Of a stretch of 64,000 nucleotides of DNA, positions 50,891-58,145 are shown in pieces (the first letter of the stretch is position 1; each line of letters starts with the position of its first letter). The stretch is taken from contig NZ_JAPLET010000031.1 of assembly GCF_026391055.1 (NCBI RefSeq), positions 248,001 to 312,000 of the forward strand. The letters are read 5' to 3'. Both the position numbers and the translations under genes were made by a program. Below the pieces are notes generated by a model that had not been told where the DNA came from, made no database searches, and worked only from the letters and a program-made list of their open reading frames with translations. The stretch is from Spirosoma sp. GTDB lineage: Bacteria; Bacteroidota; Bacteroidia; Cytophagales; Spirosomataceae.

Positions 50891-51637
50891 ATGAAAAAGA
50901 AACCATTTCAGGTGGTTTATGAAGACAATCACCTGCTTATCGTTAATAAGGACCCCGGTATTCTGGTACAGGGCGACCGCACGGGCGATATTACACTGCT
51001 AGACGTACTTAAGGACTATATAAAAGAAAAGTACAACAAACCCGGTGAAGTCTTCTTGGGCCTCGTTCACCGGCTCGACCGCCCCGTAAGCGGCCTTGTT
51101 GTCTTTGCGCGGACGTCGAAAGCGCTGGAACGCATGAACGAGATATTCCGGAAACGTCAGGTACAAAAGACGTACTGGGCTGTAGTCCGGCGAAAACCAC
51201 CCAAAGATTCGGATAAGCTGGTTAACTGGCTTATCAAAGATGAACAGAAAAACCAGGTAACGGTCTATGATTACGAAGTACCCAAGTCGCAGAAAGCCGA
51301 ACTTTCGTACCGGGTGCTTGGCAAAATCAACGAACATTACCTGCTTGAAGTAAATCCCATAACGGGTCGTCCCCACCAGATTCGCTCACAGCTGGCACAT
51401 ATGGGTTGTCCGATTCGGGGCGATATTAAATATGGATACGACCGGGCTGTTCCGGACAAGAAAATCTATTTACACGCCCGTCGGCTGTATTTCATTCACC
51501 CGATCAAGCAAGCCGGGGCTGAAGATCGACCTATTATTTGCAAAGCAGGTTTACCGAATGACCCGTTCTGGGAAGAGTTTCTCGAACTGGACACCGAGAT
51601 ATACAATGACAAGAATCTGGATATCACCTTCGAGTAA
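50891..51637 (+). CDS. RluA-family 23S rRNA-type pseudouridine synthase
   Basis: 248 residues from ATG 50891 (MKKKPFQVVYEDNHLLIVNK); the longer start at 50861 would lie in the upstream hairpin. Motif I (DNHLLIVNKDPGILVQ), motif II with the catalytic Asp (LVHRLDRPVSGLVVFARTSKA) and motif III (LEVNPITGRPHQIRSQLAHMG) are all present. It converts uridine to pseudouridine in rRNA or tRNA; the exact site is not readable. No S4 domain is attached. Confidence 0.93.
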   Translation: MKKKPFQVVYEDNHLLIVNKDPGILVQGDRTGDITLLDVLKDYIKEKYNKPGEVFLGLVHRLDRPVSGLVVFARTSKALERMNEIFRKRQVQKTYWAVVRRKPPKDSDKLVNWLIKDEQKNQVTVYDYEVPKSQKAELSYRVLGKINEHYLLEVNPITGRPHQIRSQLAHMGCPIRGDIKYGYDRAVPDKKIYLHARRLYFIHPIKQAGAEDRPIICKAGLPNDPFWEEFLELDTEIYNDKNLDITFE

Positions 51638-51648
51638 CACCAGTTAAT

Positions 51649-51716
51649 AATTCTGTATATAAAAAATGCTCCATCTTCCCGGAAAAGAAGATGGAGCATT
51701 TTTTATATACAGAATT
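51649..51716. terminator. perfect 30-bp bidirectional hairpin
   Basis: Arm 51649-51678 is exactly complementary to 51687-51716, with an 8-base loop. Its outer half is AT-rich (TTCTGTATATAAAAAATGC), giving T-runs in both directions. It lies between the pseudouridine synthase stop and the convergent small gene at 51723, and ends both. Confidence 0.9.
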
Positions 51717-51722
51717 AACGTA

Positions 51723-51908
51723 CTATCGCTGTTCAGTCAAAGTCGGGGCATTGGGCTCGGTAGGGGCTACATCCAGCACAATCTGCTCCATCACTCGTTC
51801 AACCATCTGAACAATCCCCCGAAGAGCTCCGAAGACTATGCATAGGGGCAGAATGATTGGCAAGAAGAAGATCCACTGGAAAGCCATGTGCAAACGAAAA
51901 TTCCTCAT
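51723..51908 (-). CDS. small single-span membrane protein, hypothetical
   Basis: 61 residues from ATG 51908 (MRNFRLHMAFQWIFF). One membrane segment (about residues 9-29, with PIILPLCIVFGAL) and a polar acidic C-terminal tail (VLDVAPTEPNAPT). The case for a real gene is contextual. A promoter pair TTG-N20-TAATTTTG lies upstream at 52001-52031, and a perfect 30-bp hairpin lies six bases past its stop. A start at 51986 would leave only about 8 bases of leader. No family is recognised. Confidence 0.5.
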   Translation of the reverse strand: MRNFRLHMAFQWIFFLPIILPLCIVFGALRGIVQMVERVMEQIVLDVAPTEPNAPTLTEQR

Positions 51909-52263
51909 CGGCTTAAAAATTATTTTTAAAGTTAAGTTTACGGTTTTGAAAGAATGACAACTAATCTTCTTTAGCTGAAGTAACACTTTCTATCGATATT
52001 CAAAATTAACCTTGTCTTTGTACAATAACAAGAGCTAGAATAAAAAGTTTACTGTTAATGTACATCAATTTAGTACAAACAAATTAATTAATTGTCACCA
52101 CCATTACCTACCTTCATCTTTAACAATTACCGTGCCAGAAATTCAATTAAAGAAGCCGAATCAATATTTTCCTCAAAAAACTTCAGTGTAACAGTGTAGT
52201 AAGACTACAATTAATGCTACTATCGCCGTCTAATTAATATAAAAATAGTCATTTGAGCCCATA
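51909..52263. other. AT-rich intergenic region without a gene
   Basis: About 350 bases rich in A and T with no credible reading frame. The only features I can support are the promoter of the small minus-strand gene (52001-52031) and, at the far end, the hairpin after the aminotransferase gene. Confidence 0.5.
52001..52031 (-). promoter_or_regulatory. candidate promoter of the small membrane-protein gene
   Basis: On the minus strand TTG (52029-52031), 20 bases, then TAATTTTG (52001-52008), matching the TTG / TAnnTTTG layout of Bacteroidota promoters. Transcription would start near 51995, leaving about 86 bases of leader to the ATG at 51908. Confidence 0.45.
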
Positions 52264-52330
52264 AAAAAGGTTGAGGGACGAGAAAATGCCTGGATGAACC
52301 ACAGGCGCTTTCTCGTCCCTCAACCTTTTT
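52264..52330 (-). terminator. 22-bp perfect hairpin after the aminotransferase gene
   Basis: AAAAAGGTTGAGGGACGAGAAA-type arm (positions 52264-52285) pairs exactly with 52309-52330, and pairing continues inward with TGCCTG/CAGGCG. On the minus strand the stem begins six bases after the stop codon and ends in a T-run, a textbook intrinsic terminator. Confidence 0.87.
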
Positions 52331-52336
52331 CTGTTT

Positions 52337-53554
52337 TTATTTTAATGTGGCTACTGCATCTTTAATACGCTGTACGGCTTCGACGAGTGATTCGTCGGAC
52401 GCGGCCGTTGAGATACGTAGACAATCAGGAGCACCAAAGCCCGAGCCGGCAACAGTTGCCACATGCGCTGTAGTCAGTAACCAGCCAGCAAAATCATCCG
52501 AGTTTTGAATCGTTGTCGTTCCATCCGACTTGCCATAGTAATAGCTGATATCAGGGAAGGCATAAAAAGCCCCTTCCGGTACATTTGTCCGGAAATGAGG
52601 CACCTCTTTCAGCAAACCTACGACCAGATCACGACGACGGTGGTAAGCCTGGGCCATTTCCATAGAAGGTTCTTTTGGGCCATTCAAGGCGGCTACCGTA
52701 GCCTTCTGAGCAATGGAGTTGGTTCCGGACGTTACCTGACCCTGTAATTTTTCAACCCCATCGGCAATCCACTTGGCGGCACCAATGTACCCGATCCGCC
52801 AGCCCGTCATGGCATAGCCTTTAGCCACGCCATTCACCGTGATCACCCGTTCGGCAATTTCAGGAATCGATCCGATGCTGAAGTGACCTTCGGGAGTAAA
52901 GTTGATGTATTCGTAAATTTCATCGGCCAGCACATGCACATTCTCGTGGCGGGCTACTACATCGGCAATGGCGCGGAGTTCGGCCTCTGAATAGATCGAA
53001 CCTGTTGGGTTGTTCGGCGATGCGTACATCACAATCTTGGTCCGGTCGGTAATGGCGGCCTCAAACTGCTCGGGCGTTACTTTGAAATTATTTTCAAAGC
53101 TACCATCCACCACAACAGCTTTACCTTCGGCCAGTTTCACCATTTCGGAGTAACTAACCCAATAGGGCGAGAAAATAATCACTTCGTCGCCCGGATTCAC
53201 CAGTACCTGAATAACGTTTGCCAGCGAGTGCTTGGCACCAGTCGACACGACGATATTTTCGGGTTTCCAGTCAATATTATTGTCGCGCTTGAATTTATCG
53301 GCAATCGCTTTGCGAAGGTCAGGATAACCGGCAACGGGCGAATAGCCGTGGAAACCATCGTCAATGGCTTTCTTGGCCGCTTCGCAGATGTGTGCAGGTG
53401 TTTTAAAATCCGGCTCCCCAACGCTCAGGCTAATTACTTTATGGCCCTGAGCGGCCAATTCACGGGCTTTTTTGGTCATCGCCAGCGTGGACGACTCCTC
53501 CAGCGCGTTGATGCGGTCGGCTAACAAACTCACGGTGTCAAGCGTGGCAGACAT
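52337..53554 (-). CDS. PLP-dependent aspartate-type aminotransferase (class I)
   Basis: 405 residues. Fold-type I features: SVGEPDFKTPAHI near the N-terminus, FSPYWVSY, the SPNNPTG motif, DEIYEYINF, and the PLP-binding lysine in VNGVAKGYAMTGWRIGY. The C-terminal Arg that binds the alpha-carboxylate lies in DCLRISTA. It transfers the amino group between aspartate (or a related amino acid) and 2-oxoglutarate in the cytoplasm. Specificity within the aspartate/aromatic/alanine group cannot be settled. Confidence 0.93.
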   Translation of the reverse strand: MSATLDTVSLLADRINALEESSTLAMTKKARELAAQGHKVISLSVGEPDFKTPAHICEAAKKAIDDGFHGYSPVAGYPDLRKAIADKFKRDNNIDWKPENIVVSTGAKHSLANVIQVLVNPGDEVIIFSPYWVSYSEMVKLAEGKAVVVDGSFENNFKVTPEQFEAAITDRTKIVMYASPNNPTGSIYSEAELRAIADVVARHENVHVLADEIYEYINFTPEGHFSIGSIPEIAERVITVNGVAKGYAMTGWRIGYIGAAKWIADGVEKLQGQVTSGTNSIAQKATVAALNGPKEPSMEMAQAYHRRRDLVVGLLKEVPHFRTNVPEGAFYAFPDISYYYGKSDGTTTIQNSDDFAGWLLTTAHVATVAGSGFGAPDCLRISTAASDESLVEAVQRIKDAVATLK

Positions 53555-53594
53555 AATCAGTGATGTTTTTGAGAAAATGATAACAAACTGACCG

Positions 53595-53602
53595 CAAAGG
53601 TA
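53595..53602 (-). promoter_or_regulatory. candidate -7 promoter box of the aminotransferase gene
   Basis: On the minus strand TACCTTTG, 40 bases before the ATG at 53554, identical to the boxes before the TPR gene and uup. I see no -33 box at the expected spacing. Confidence 0.4.
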
Positions 53603-53640
53603 GTGGGTTTTCAGCGGAGGGGCGCGGTTTTTGTCAAATT

Positions 53641-53735
53641 AAAAATGGTTGTGTCATGGAGAAGGCACGGAGATGCACGGAGCCTATTTTTCTTCTCCTC
53701 GAATCTCTTTTTGCTCTTCGTAGCTCTGTGTAATA
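53641..53735. repeat. imperfect palindromic element with CACGGAG repeats
   Basis: Two CACGGAG-type units (GGCACGGAGATGCACGGAG, about 53663-53681) face a pyrimidine-rich half with CTCTTCGTAGCTCTGTG. They can form a loose stem with roughly two-thirds pairing. It fills the gap between folK and the aminotransferase gene and is probably a decayed intergenic hairpin. Confidence 0.35.
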
Positions 53736-53737
53736 AC

Positions 53738-54214
53738 TCAATACACGAGCATCACTTCCCCTTCGTCTTCACAATCAGCCAGTAACTCAAGGGTCGTTTT
53801 CTGCAGAATAGGATGCACAAAATCCGGGGCTATTTCAGCCAGTGGCACGAGCGTAAAGCGTCGCTGGTGGAGAAGCGGATGCGGAATCGTTAAGGCGTCT
53901 GTACGCAGCATGAGTTGATCGTAAAACAGTATATCAATGTCAATGACGCGGGCACCCCACTTTTCCAGCCTCACCCGACCGAGTTCCTGCTCAATACCCT
54001 GCGTCTGGATAAGCACTTCTTCAGGCAGAAAAGTAGTCTCAACTGCCAGCACCTGGTTCACATAAGCTGGTTGGTCGGTAACGCCCCAGGGTGCCGTTTC
54101 GTAGAAAGACGACCCATGAAGGACCGGTCCGACACGTTCTGAAATCAGGTCAACGGCTCGATTAAGCGTCTGAACACGGTTACCGAGGTTGGCGCCTAGA
54201 AGAATATATATCAT
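53738..54214 (-). CDS. folK: 6-hydroxymethyl-7,8-dihydropterin pyrophosphokinase
   Basis: 158 residues from ATG 54214 (MIYILLGANLGNR); a start at 54238 adds eight odd residues. Key blocks are GANLGNR, SSFYETAPWGVTDQPAYVNQV, and KWGARVIDIDILFYD, equivalent to the W-G-P-R-T-x-D-x-D-I-L motif with the two Mg-binding Asp residues, then IPHPLLHQRRFTLVPLAE. It transfers diphosphate from ATP to the pterin in folate synthesis. It follows the formylglycine-type gene on the same strand. Confidence 0.95.
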   Translation of the reverse strand: MIYILLGANLGNRVQTLNRAVDLISERVGPVLHGSSFYETAPWGVTDQPAYVNQVLAVETTFLPEEVLIQTQGIEQELGRVRLEKWGARVIDIDILFYDQLMLRTDALTIPHPLLHQRRFTLVPLAEIAPDFVHPILQKTTLELLADCEDEGEVMLVY

Positions 54215-54222
54215 GCTGTAGG

Positions 54223-54321
54223 ATATATGATATATCATATATGAAGTCTTGACTTGACTAACAGCCAGGCATATTTGTCAGAGCCTACATGCCTTATTAC
54301 ACTTCATATATCATACATAAT
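54223..54321. repeat. AT-rich palindrome pair upstream of folK
   Basis: ATATATGATATATCATATAT (54223-54242) is a perfect 20-base palindrome. Its downstream flank ATATATGAAGT also pairs with ACTTCATATAT near 54301, forming a long-range stem around about 50 bases. It lies between the formylglycine-type gene stop (54328) and the folK start, a likely terminator for the former. Confidence 0.55.
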
Positions 54322-54327
54322 ACCTAT

Positions 54328-55332
54328 TTAATAATCCTTAATCGGCTTGATATCGTAATAAGCCTTTATCTCCTCCTCACTGGGTGTTTTGGCGGGGCGA
54401 ACCAGCCGGAAACCCACAAACGAGGCCGAAGTCAGCCACCAGTCCGATTTGGGGCTTTGGGGGTCAAGTACTTTCCAGGCCGGGGCCGAGGGCGTCCGGG
54501 CAGCAGACCGAAGTACGGTCGCAGCATCGTCCCAGGAGCCGCCCCGCACGGAATTGGGGTAAAGCGTTGTGGTTGGCGCAAAGGGCTCTTTTACTTTGCC
54601 ACTGGCTACCTGCTTATAATAGTCGGCGATATACTGATCCTTTGTCCACTCCATCACGTTGCCGTGCATGTCGTACAAGCCAAATGGATTCGGCTTTTTG
54701 GTACCTACTTTTTTATATGCCCCGTCGCTGTTGCCCGTAAACACGGCGTATTCGCCAAGTTTCTTCACATCAGCACCAAATGAGTAGGGCGTTGTGGTAT
54801 TGGCCCGGCAAGCATACTCCCACTCGGCTTCGGTTGGTAACCGAAAAAACACGCCTGTTTTGGCATAAAGCCAGGCGCAGAACTTAATAGCTGCATACTG
54901 GGTCATGTTGATGGCCGGATAGCCCGCACGTCCCATTCCGAAGGACATATCGACGTAAGGCGGACTAGGACGTGTGGTAGCATCTGTCCTCGTCAGGTTC
55001 GCATCCGATTCGGTATACTTGGCGGCCATTTCTTTCTCCATGTTGGTAAAGGCAAACAAGTCGTACAGGTCCCAGGTCACTTCGTATTTGCCCATGTAGA
55101 AAGGCTCAATCTGCACTTTGTGCTGCGGGCCTTCATCGGCACTACGGCCTTTTTCGGTAGCCGGGCTTCCCATCATGTACGTACCGCCCGGAATAGCCAC
55201 CAGCGCATACGTCTGGTTACTCCCCGGAACGGTTTGTGTGTACGATTTAAATTCTGTTGTGGTTTGGGCACTTGTACGAACCAGAACACCTGATAAAAAG
55301 GCGATGGCCAGTAAGCGATATTTTAGGCGCAT
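54328..55332 (-). CDS. exported formylglycine-generating-enzyme-like (SUMF1) protein
   Basis: 334 residues. Signal peptide ending near VRTSAQ. The FGE-sulfatase fold (PF03781) is clear: IPGGTYMMGSPATE, MGKYEVTWDLYD, FRLPTEAEWEYACR, GLYDMHGNVMEWTKDQY, NSVRGGSWDDAA and a final SFVGFRLVRP. True sulfatase-activating enzymes have an active-site cysteine pair that I do not see here, so it is more likely a binding protein of the GldJ/GldK kind or a nonclassical oxygenase. No sulfatase gene is adjacent. Confidence 0.82.
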   Translation of the reverse strand: MRLKYRLLAIAFLSGVLVRTSAQTTTEFKSYTQTVPGSNQTYALVAIPGGTYMMGSPATEKGRSADEGPQHKVQIEPFYMGKYEVTWDLYDLFAFTNMEKEMAAKYTESDANLTRTDATTRPSPPYVDMSFGMGRAGYPAINMTQYAAIKFCAWLYAKTGVFFRLPTEAEWEYACRANTTTPYSFGADVKKLGEYAVFTGNSDGAYKKVGTKKPNPFGLYDMHGNVMEWTKDQYIADYYKQVASGKVKEPFAPTTTLYPNSVRGGSWDDAATVLRSAARTPSAPAWKVLDPQSPKSDWWLTSASFVGFRLVRPAKTPSEEEIKAYYDIKPIKDY

Positions 55333-55400
55333 TGTTGGTTATATAGGAAAAGGAATCTGTATTGATTGACAGGTAAAAGTACGAACGATTTCCTTTGTTG

Positions 55401-55408
55401 TACCTTTG
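55401..55408 (+). promoter_or_regulatory. candidate -7 promoter box of uup
   Basis: TACCTTTG, the strong form of TAnnTTTG, 111 bases before the uup ATG. A start point near 55414 would leave a leader of about 100 bases containing the short frame and hairpins described next. The -33 box is not evident. Confidence 0.4.
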
Positions 55409-55417
55409 TATAAATAA

Positions 55418-55486
55418 ATGAAAACGCGGCCGGACGGATGCGCAAGCTTAGCCGATTGAATCGGCAGAAAGACTACGGTCTTTTCT
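55418..55486 (+). promoter_or_regulatory. possible leader peptide and attenuator before uup
   Basis: A 13-codon frame (55418-55459) codes for MKTRPDGCASLAD. Its TGA stop falls in a perfect stem GCCGATT-G-AATCGGC (55451-55465). Two bases on, a second stem AAAGAC-TACG-GTCTTT (55468-55483) runs into TTCTCC, resembling an intrinsic terminator. Peptide, stem and terminator-like stem in this order fit ribosome-mediated attenuation. Function is inference. Confidence 0.4.
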
Positions 55487-55511
55487 CCTCTGTTCGCTAT
55501 AAGATTAACGA

Positions 55512-57404
55512 ATGAACTATCTCTCAGCCGAAAATTTATCTAAAACCTACGGCGACCGTACTCTGTTTAAAAACCTCACATTTGGTATCAACCGGGGGGA
55601 TAAAGTAGCTATCGTTGGGGCCAATGGCTCCGGCAAAACAACGTTGTTGTCTATACTGGCCGGGGCAATGCCGCCCGATGCCGGGATTGTGAGCCACCGT
55701 AAAGACATCAGCATCGGCTACCTAGACCAGCAACCCGACTTCAATGATGCCCTAACCGTGATGGAAGTTGTGCTGGCGGGTGAAAGTGCTCAGCTCGATG
55801 CTGTGCGGGCTTATGAGCATGCGCTGGCTCACGAAGACAACAAAGGTCTCGAACAAGCCATGGCCGACATGGAGAAGCTCGAAGCCTGGGATTACGAAGC
55901 GCAGATCCGGCAAATCCTGGGTGAATTAGGAATCCAGGATTTCGAGCAAATTGTGGGCTCGTTATCCGGCGGACAGCGCAAGCGCGTTGCGCTGGCACGG
56001 GTACTCATTCAAAATCCCGATCTGATCATTCTGGATGAGCCCACCAACCACCTCGATCTGGAAGCCATCGAATACCTCGAAAATTATCTGAATACCAACA
56101 ATGGTACACTGCTGATGGTCTCGCACGACCGGTATTTTCTGGACCGGGTCTGCAACCAGATTGCTGAGATGGACAACGGGCAATTGTACACCTACAAAGG
56201 TAACTACGCGTATTTTCTGGAGAAAAAAGATGAGCGGGAGGCAGCCGCAGCCTCCGAACTGACAAAAGACCGTAACACCTTCCGGCGGGAACTGGAATGG
56301 ATGCGTCGGCAACCCAAAGCGCGCGGTACCAAAGCGCAGTACCGGATTGATGCCTTTGAAGACCTCAAAGAAAAGACCAGCGGCAAGAAGAACGACGGCG
56401 ATCTGGACCTGAATCTGCGCATGGCCCGGCTGGGCAGCAAAATTCTGGAGGTTGAGAACCTGAGCAAACGCTTTGGCGAGAAAGTACTACTCGACCATTT
56501 TACGTACACCTTCAAACGACCCGACCGGGTAGGGCTGATCGGTAAAAACGGCATGGGTAAAACCACGCTGATGAACATGCTGACGGGGCAACTTCGGCCC
56601 GACTCCGGCAAAATCAGCACGGGGGGCACGGTTAAGTTTGGTTATTACACCCAAACCGAACTGGACTTACCCGAAAACCAGCGTGTTATTGACGTGGTAC
56701 AGGATGTGGCCGAAGTAATGAAGCTGGCTAACGGCGATACCATCACGGCAACGCAACTCCTGAGCCGGTTTCTGTTCGACCGATCCAAGCAGTATGATTT
56801 TGTTGCCAAACTGAGCGGAGGAGAAAAACGGCGTCTGCAACTTCTATTGGTGCTGGTTCAAAACCCGAACTTCCTGATTCTTGACGAGCCGACCAACGAC
56901 CTCGATATTACCACGCTAAACGTGCTGGAAGACTTTTTGCTCAACTTCCCCGGCTGTGTGCTCATTGTTACACACGACCGGTATTTCATGGATCGGCTGG
57001 TTGAACACGTTTTTGTGATGGAGGGTGAAGGCAAGGTGCGGGATTTTCCGGGCAACTACACCGATTACCGGGAGTGGCGGGATTCGCAGCCTAAAGCCAA
57101 TGCACGGCCGAATAAACCAGCACCGGCCGACGTTAAGAGCCAGGCAACGGCTCCTGTAGTCCCATTGGCACCAGCTAATCAGAACGGAGCAAAACGCAAG
57201 CTCTCCTTCAAGGAAATTCGAGAGTACGAAGCACTTGAAAAAGAAATTGAGTCGCTGGAGCAACGTAAAGATGAAGTAGTGAATCTTCTCAACACAGGTG
57301 GTCACCACGAACAGTTGATAGCATGGTCGAGGGAAATTGAACAGATTGACCAAACCATTGCCCAGAAATCAGATCGCTGGCTGGAGCTGGCGGAGTTTAT
57401 TTAA
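55512..57404 (+). CDS. uup: ABC-F ATPase, Uup type
   Basis: 630 residues with two ATP-binding cassettes. First: Walker A GANGSGKTT, signature LSGGQRKRVALA, Walker B LIILDEPTNHLD. Second: GKNGMGKTT, LSGGEKRRLQLL, FLILDEPTNDLD. Between them lies the charged linker (residues about 235-290). The C-terminal coiled coil (about 565-630, KEIREYEALEKEIESLEQRK) is the Uup-type extension. ABC-F proteins bind the ribosome E site and relieve stalled or antibiotic-blocked translation; they are not transporters. The stop overlaps a perfect 26-bp hairpin. Confidence 0.93.
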   Translation: MNYLSAENLSKTYGDRTLFKNLTFGINRGDKVAIVGANGSGKTTLLSILAGAMPPDAGIVSHRKDISIGYLDQQPDFNDALTVMEVVLAGESAQLDAVRAYEHALAHEDNKGLEQAMADMEKLEAWDYEAQIRQILGELGIQDFEQIVGSLSGGQRKRVALARVLIQNPDLIILDEPTNHLDLEAIEYLENYLNTNNGTLLMVSHDRYFLDRVCNQIAEMDNGQLYTYKGNYAYFLEKKDEREAAAASELTKDRNTFRRELEWMRRQPKARGTKAQYRIDAFEDLKEKTSGKKNDGDLDLNLRMARLGSKILEVENLSKRFGEKVLLDHFTYTFKRPDRVGLIGKNGMGKTTLMNMLTGQLRPDSGKISTGGTVKFGYYTQTELDLPENQRVIDVVQDVAEVMKLANGDTITATQLLSRFLFDRSKQYDFVAKLSGGEKRRLQLLLVLVQNPNFLILDEPTNDLDITTLNVLEDFLLNFPGCVLIVTHDRYFMDRLVEHVFVMEGEGKVRDFPGNYTDYREWRDSQPKANARPNKPAPADVKSQATAPVVPLAPANQNGAKRKLSFKEIREYEALEKEIESLEQRKDEVVNLLNTGGHHEQLIAWSREIEQIDQTIAQKSDRWLELAEFI

Positions 57405-57477
57405 TTCTGAATGAGTGAATGATAGAATGAATAAATAGTTCACAGGTTACTATTCTATCATTCACTCATTCAGAATT
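57403..57477 (+). terminator. perfect 26-bp hairpin after uup
   Basis: Arm 57403-57428 (AATTCTGAATGAGTGAATG, then ATAGAAT) is exactly complementary to 57452-57477, loop of 23. It begins inside the uup TAA stop codon (57402-57404) and ends 12 bases before the DedA-family ATG. It is AT-rich and gives a T-rich 3' side. Confidence 0.85.
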
Positions 57478-57489
57478 CTATTATTGTAT

Positions 57490-58137
57490 ATGGATCAGAT
57501 CATAGCTTTTTTCCAGACACTGCTCAACTCCGAAGACATTATCCGAACGGGCGGTCTTGTCTTGATTACACTGATTGTCTTCGTTGAAAATGGCATATTT
57601 TTCGGCTTCTTCCTGCCGGGCGACTACCTGTTGTTTCTGTCGGGTGTGTTTGCGGGAATAAAGTTGTTAAATGTTCCTTTGTGGCTGTTGCTGACCTGCG
57701 TTTTCGCAGCAGCAGTTTTGGGTTCGCTTACTGGCTATCTGACCGGCTATTATTTTGGTGGGCGAATCAAAAACCGGCCTGATTCGCTGTTTTTCAAGCA
57801 GAAGTACATCGAAAACACACGGGAGGCTTTTATTAAATATGGCAACAGTGCCCTGATAATCTCCCGGTTTCTGCCCATTGTCCGGACGTTTGCCCCGCTG
57901 CTGGCTGGCCTTATTCACATGCCGCCCCGCTTTTTTATGCTCTACAACGTTATTGGGGGTGCTATCTGGGTAATTTCGCTGGTGGGGGGTGGCTTCTTCT
58001 TCGGTGAGCGATTCCCGGGAATTGTGGACTATGTTCAGTACATCATTTTCTTCTTCCTAGCCATAACCACATTCACGGTCGTAAAAGGCTATCTAAACGC
58101 CCGCAAAGAAAAGAAAGCCGAAGTAAACACCGACTAG
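57490..58137 (+). CDS. DedA family membrane protein
   Basis: 215 residues from ATG 57490; a TTG two codons upstream is less likely. Several membrane segments and the DedA hallmarks are present: VENGIFFGFFLPGDYLLFLSG near residue 35 (with Glu and Asp), GYLTGYYFGG and the conserved ISRFLPIVRTFAPLLAG. Members flip or recycle undecaprenyl phosphate or act as proton-dependent lipid scramblases at the inner membrane. It is isolated between uup and the convergent aldehyde dehydrogenase gene. Confidence 0.92.
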   Translation: MDQIIAFFQTLLNSEDIIRTGGLVLITLIVFVENGIFFGFFLPGDYLLFLSGVFAGIKLLNVPLWLLLTCVFAAAVLGSLTGYLTGYYFGGRIKNRPDSLFFKQKYIENTREAFIKYGNSALIISRFLPIVRTFAPLLAGLIHMPPRFFMLYNVIGGAIWVISLVGGGFFFGERFPGIVDYVQYIIFFFLAITTFTVVKGYLNARKEKKAEVNTD

Positions 58138-58145
58138 GACTAGCC

